A stretch of DNA of 7,013 bases from Methylocapsa sp. GTDB lineage: Bacteria > Pseudomonadota > Alphaproteobacteria > Rhizobiales > Beijerinckiaceae. Below are positions 6,179-7,013 of the stretch, in pieces; the first letter of the stretch is position 1; every line of letters starts with the position of its first letter. Under the pieces are notes generated by a model. It saw nothing but the letters and a program-made list of their open reading frames with translations, ran no database searches and was not told the origin of the DNA. A program made the position numbers and the translations under genes. The DNA lies in the NCBI GenBank assembly GCA_017353815.1, contig JAFMSB010000026.1, positions 4,508-11,520 on the forward strand, given 5' to 3'.

Positions 6179-6913
6179 ATGTGCTGCAAGTTGTTTTGGC
6201 TGACAAATTAGCAGTCGAGCCGGTTCGAACCGCATTTGCCGGCGGACGTTCGTGGCAAGGCGCGGGTCGATGATCGCCGCGTTATCAGCCGCATGGTGCA
6301 CGTGCTGAAAAGCGGCTGCCGCTGGTGCGATTGCCCGCCTGAGTACGGGCCGCCGGCGACGATCTACAACCGTTTCGCGCGCCGGAGGGATCGCGGGGTC
6401 TGGGACAATCTGTTCCGGGCGTTCGCCGGGAAGGGGAGATAGGCGGACACGCAGATGATCGACTCTACGCGTATCAAGACGCATCGCTCGGCGGCAGGCG
6501 GAAAAGGGGGGAGCAAAGCCTGGCGATTGGCCGCGCAAGAGGCGGGCGCAACACCAAGATTTATGCACTCGCAGATGCTAAGGGACGCCTTCTCGCCATC
6601 CTGTTGACCGGCAGCGAAGCCCATGACTGCCCGGCCAGATGCCTCCTCGGCAAAGTGAAAGCATCAAAACACCTGCATGGCGTCAGGGCTTACGATAGCG
6701 TCGAGTTGCGTGAGGAGTTGCAAGAACGCGGAACCAAGCCGGTCATTCCCAACCGGAGCTGCCGGAAACCGCCGTTTTACCAGGAGCGAAATGATCGAGC
6801 GCGCCTTCGACAGGCTGAAAGACTTCAGGCGCATCGCCACGCGTTATGACAGATTGGCGGGCAACTATTTGGCCTCCGTTTGCCTCGCTGCCGCTCTTGT
6901 TTGGTGGACCTAA
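6179..6913 (+). pseudogene. ISb transposase (IS5 family, IS427-like), nonsense and frameshift mutations
   Basis: From ATG 6179 the frame reads KLFWLTN, then TAG (6209-6211), then RFEPHLPADVRGKARVDDRR, a segment containing HVLKSGCRWCDCPPEYGPP and TIYNRFARRRDRGVWDNLF, then a second TAG (6440-6442) and DTQMIDSTRIKTHRSAAGGK. After a frame change near 6535 it reads GGRNTKIYALADAKGRLLAI, LLTGSEAHDCP, AYDSVELREELQERGTKPVI and PNRS. A second change near 6790 leads into MIERAFDRLKDFRRIATRYD and NYLASVCLAAALVWWT, stop TAA 6911-6913. This is the standard IS427-like transposase order. The catalytic Asp of the usual GDKAYDS is Val here (GVRAYDS), while D in DST and E in IERAF remain. The gene is older-looking and more damaged than the ISa transposase. 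Confidence 0.87.
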
Positions 6914-6927
6914 TGAGTCTGGCCCCC
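6911..6927 (-). repeat. ISb right terminal inverted repeat (proposed)
   Basis: TAATGAGTCTGGCCCCC begins at the transposase stop TAA, an arrangement usual in IS427-like elements, where the coding region runs into the end repeat. It pairs with 5304-5320. Confidence 0.55.
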
Positions 6928-7013
6928 AAATCTCAGGCAAAAGCCAAGCTAAGGGCGTTCCGAAACGAGCTGCTCCTTACCAGCGCTCCTTTGAGCTCAA
7001 ACCTGTCTCAATC
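6928..7013. other. Flank right of the IS region, no gene seen
   Basis: These 86 bases show no convincing coding frame or RNA. The last 15 bases (6999-7013) resemble the outer end of ISa at 11 of 15 positions, so another related IS end may begin here, but the sequence stops too soon to tell. Confidence 0.4.

Larger units (their letters stand above)
5304..6927 (+). mobile_element. ISb: degraded IS5-family (IS427-like) element, split near its left end by ISa
   Basis: The right end after the transposase stop, TAATGAGTCTGGCCCCC (6911-6927), has its reverse-complement partner at GGGATCACAACTCATTA (5304-5320), with 12 of 17 matches including the inner 8 (ACTCATTA). That partner lies left of ISa. 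Removing ISa and one TA joins 5304-5320 to GTCC at 6125, which also lines up with the bases inside the right end (GGTCC on the reverse strand, one base longer). The rebuilt element is about 820 bp, a normal size for this IS group, with the transposase ATG about 70 bp inside the left end. No clear target duplication is visible at its outer edges, so the exact limits may be off by a few bases. Confidence 0.65.

Noticed and set aside
6913..7013. Partial gene starting at ATG 6914
   Set aside because: The frame is short, starts inside the ISb end repeat and resembles nothing I recognise.

Overview
The window looks like a chromosomal segment of an alphaproteobacterium, most likely Hyphomicrobiales and possibly near Beijerinckiaceae or Methylocystaceae. 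This placement is inferred from the protein style (NagZ, CbtBA, ModE), the IS5-family elements and the high-GC coding. The sequence alone does not name the species.

Layout. Positions 1-3996 form a block read on the minus strand. In transcription order it holds a class II histone-deacetylase-like amidohydrolase (3996-3067), a classical short-chain dehydrogenase/reductase (2995-2231), the cobalt-transporter pair cbtB (2038-1822) and cbtA (1811-1080), and nagZ, a beta-N-acetylhexosaminidase of cell-wall recycling (1054 to the left edge, where it is cut off). Across a divergent intergenic region of about 350 bp, modE, the molybdate-responsive regulator, is read on the plus strand (4346-5149). The rest (5304-6927) is an insertion-sequence scar in which one IS5-family element (ISa, 5321-6122) sits inside the left end of another (ISb). 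The last 86 bases show no gene.

Condition of the genes. nagZ (to the window edge), the SDR, the deacetylase and modE have intact frames with their catalytic or binding motifs. cbtB and cbtA are recognisable end to end but broken by six small frameshifts, each explained by losing one base or one GC dinucleotide. Both transposases are also frameshifted, and ISb additionally has two stop codons and a lost catalytic Asp. A simple ORF list hides the cobalt transporter: the longest open frame there (1080-2219) is a chimera of out-of-frame cbtB and in-frame cbtA.

How it works together. The deacetylase and SDR look like a two-gene operon with a good promoter candidate (4127-4099). cbtBA and nagZ follow closely on the same strand, so a promoter candidate before cbtB may now serve mainly nagZ. 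A near-palindromic AT-rich box before modE is a candidate autoregulatory ModE site. I found no CRISPR array, tRNA, rRNA, recognisable riboswitch or clearly novel multi-gene system. The most informative points are the nested IS reconstruction and the deletion-only decay of cbtBA.
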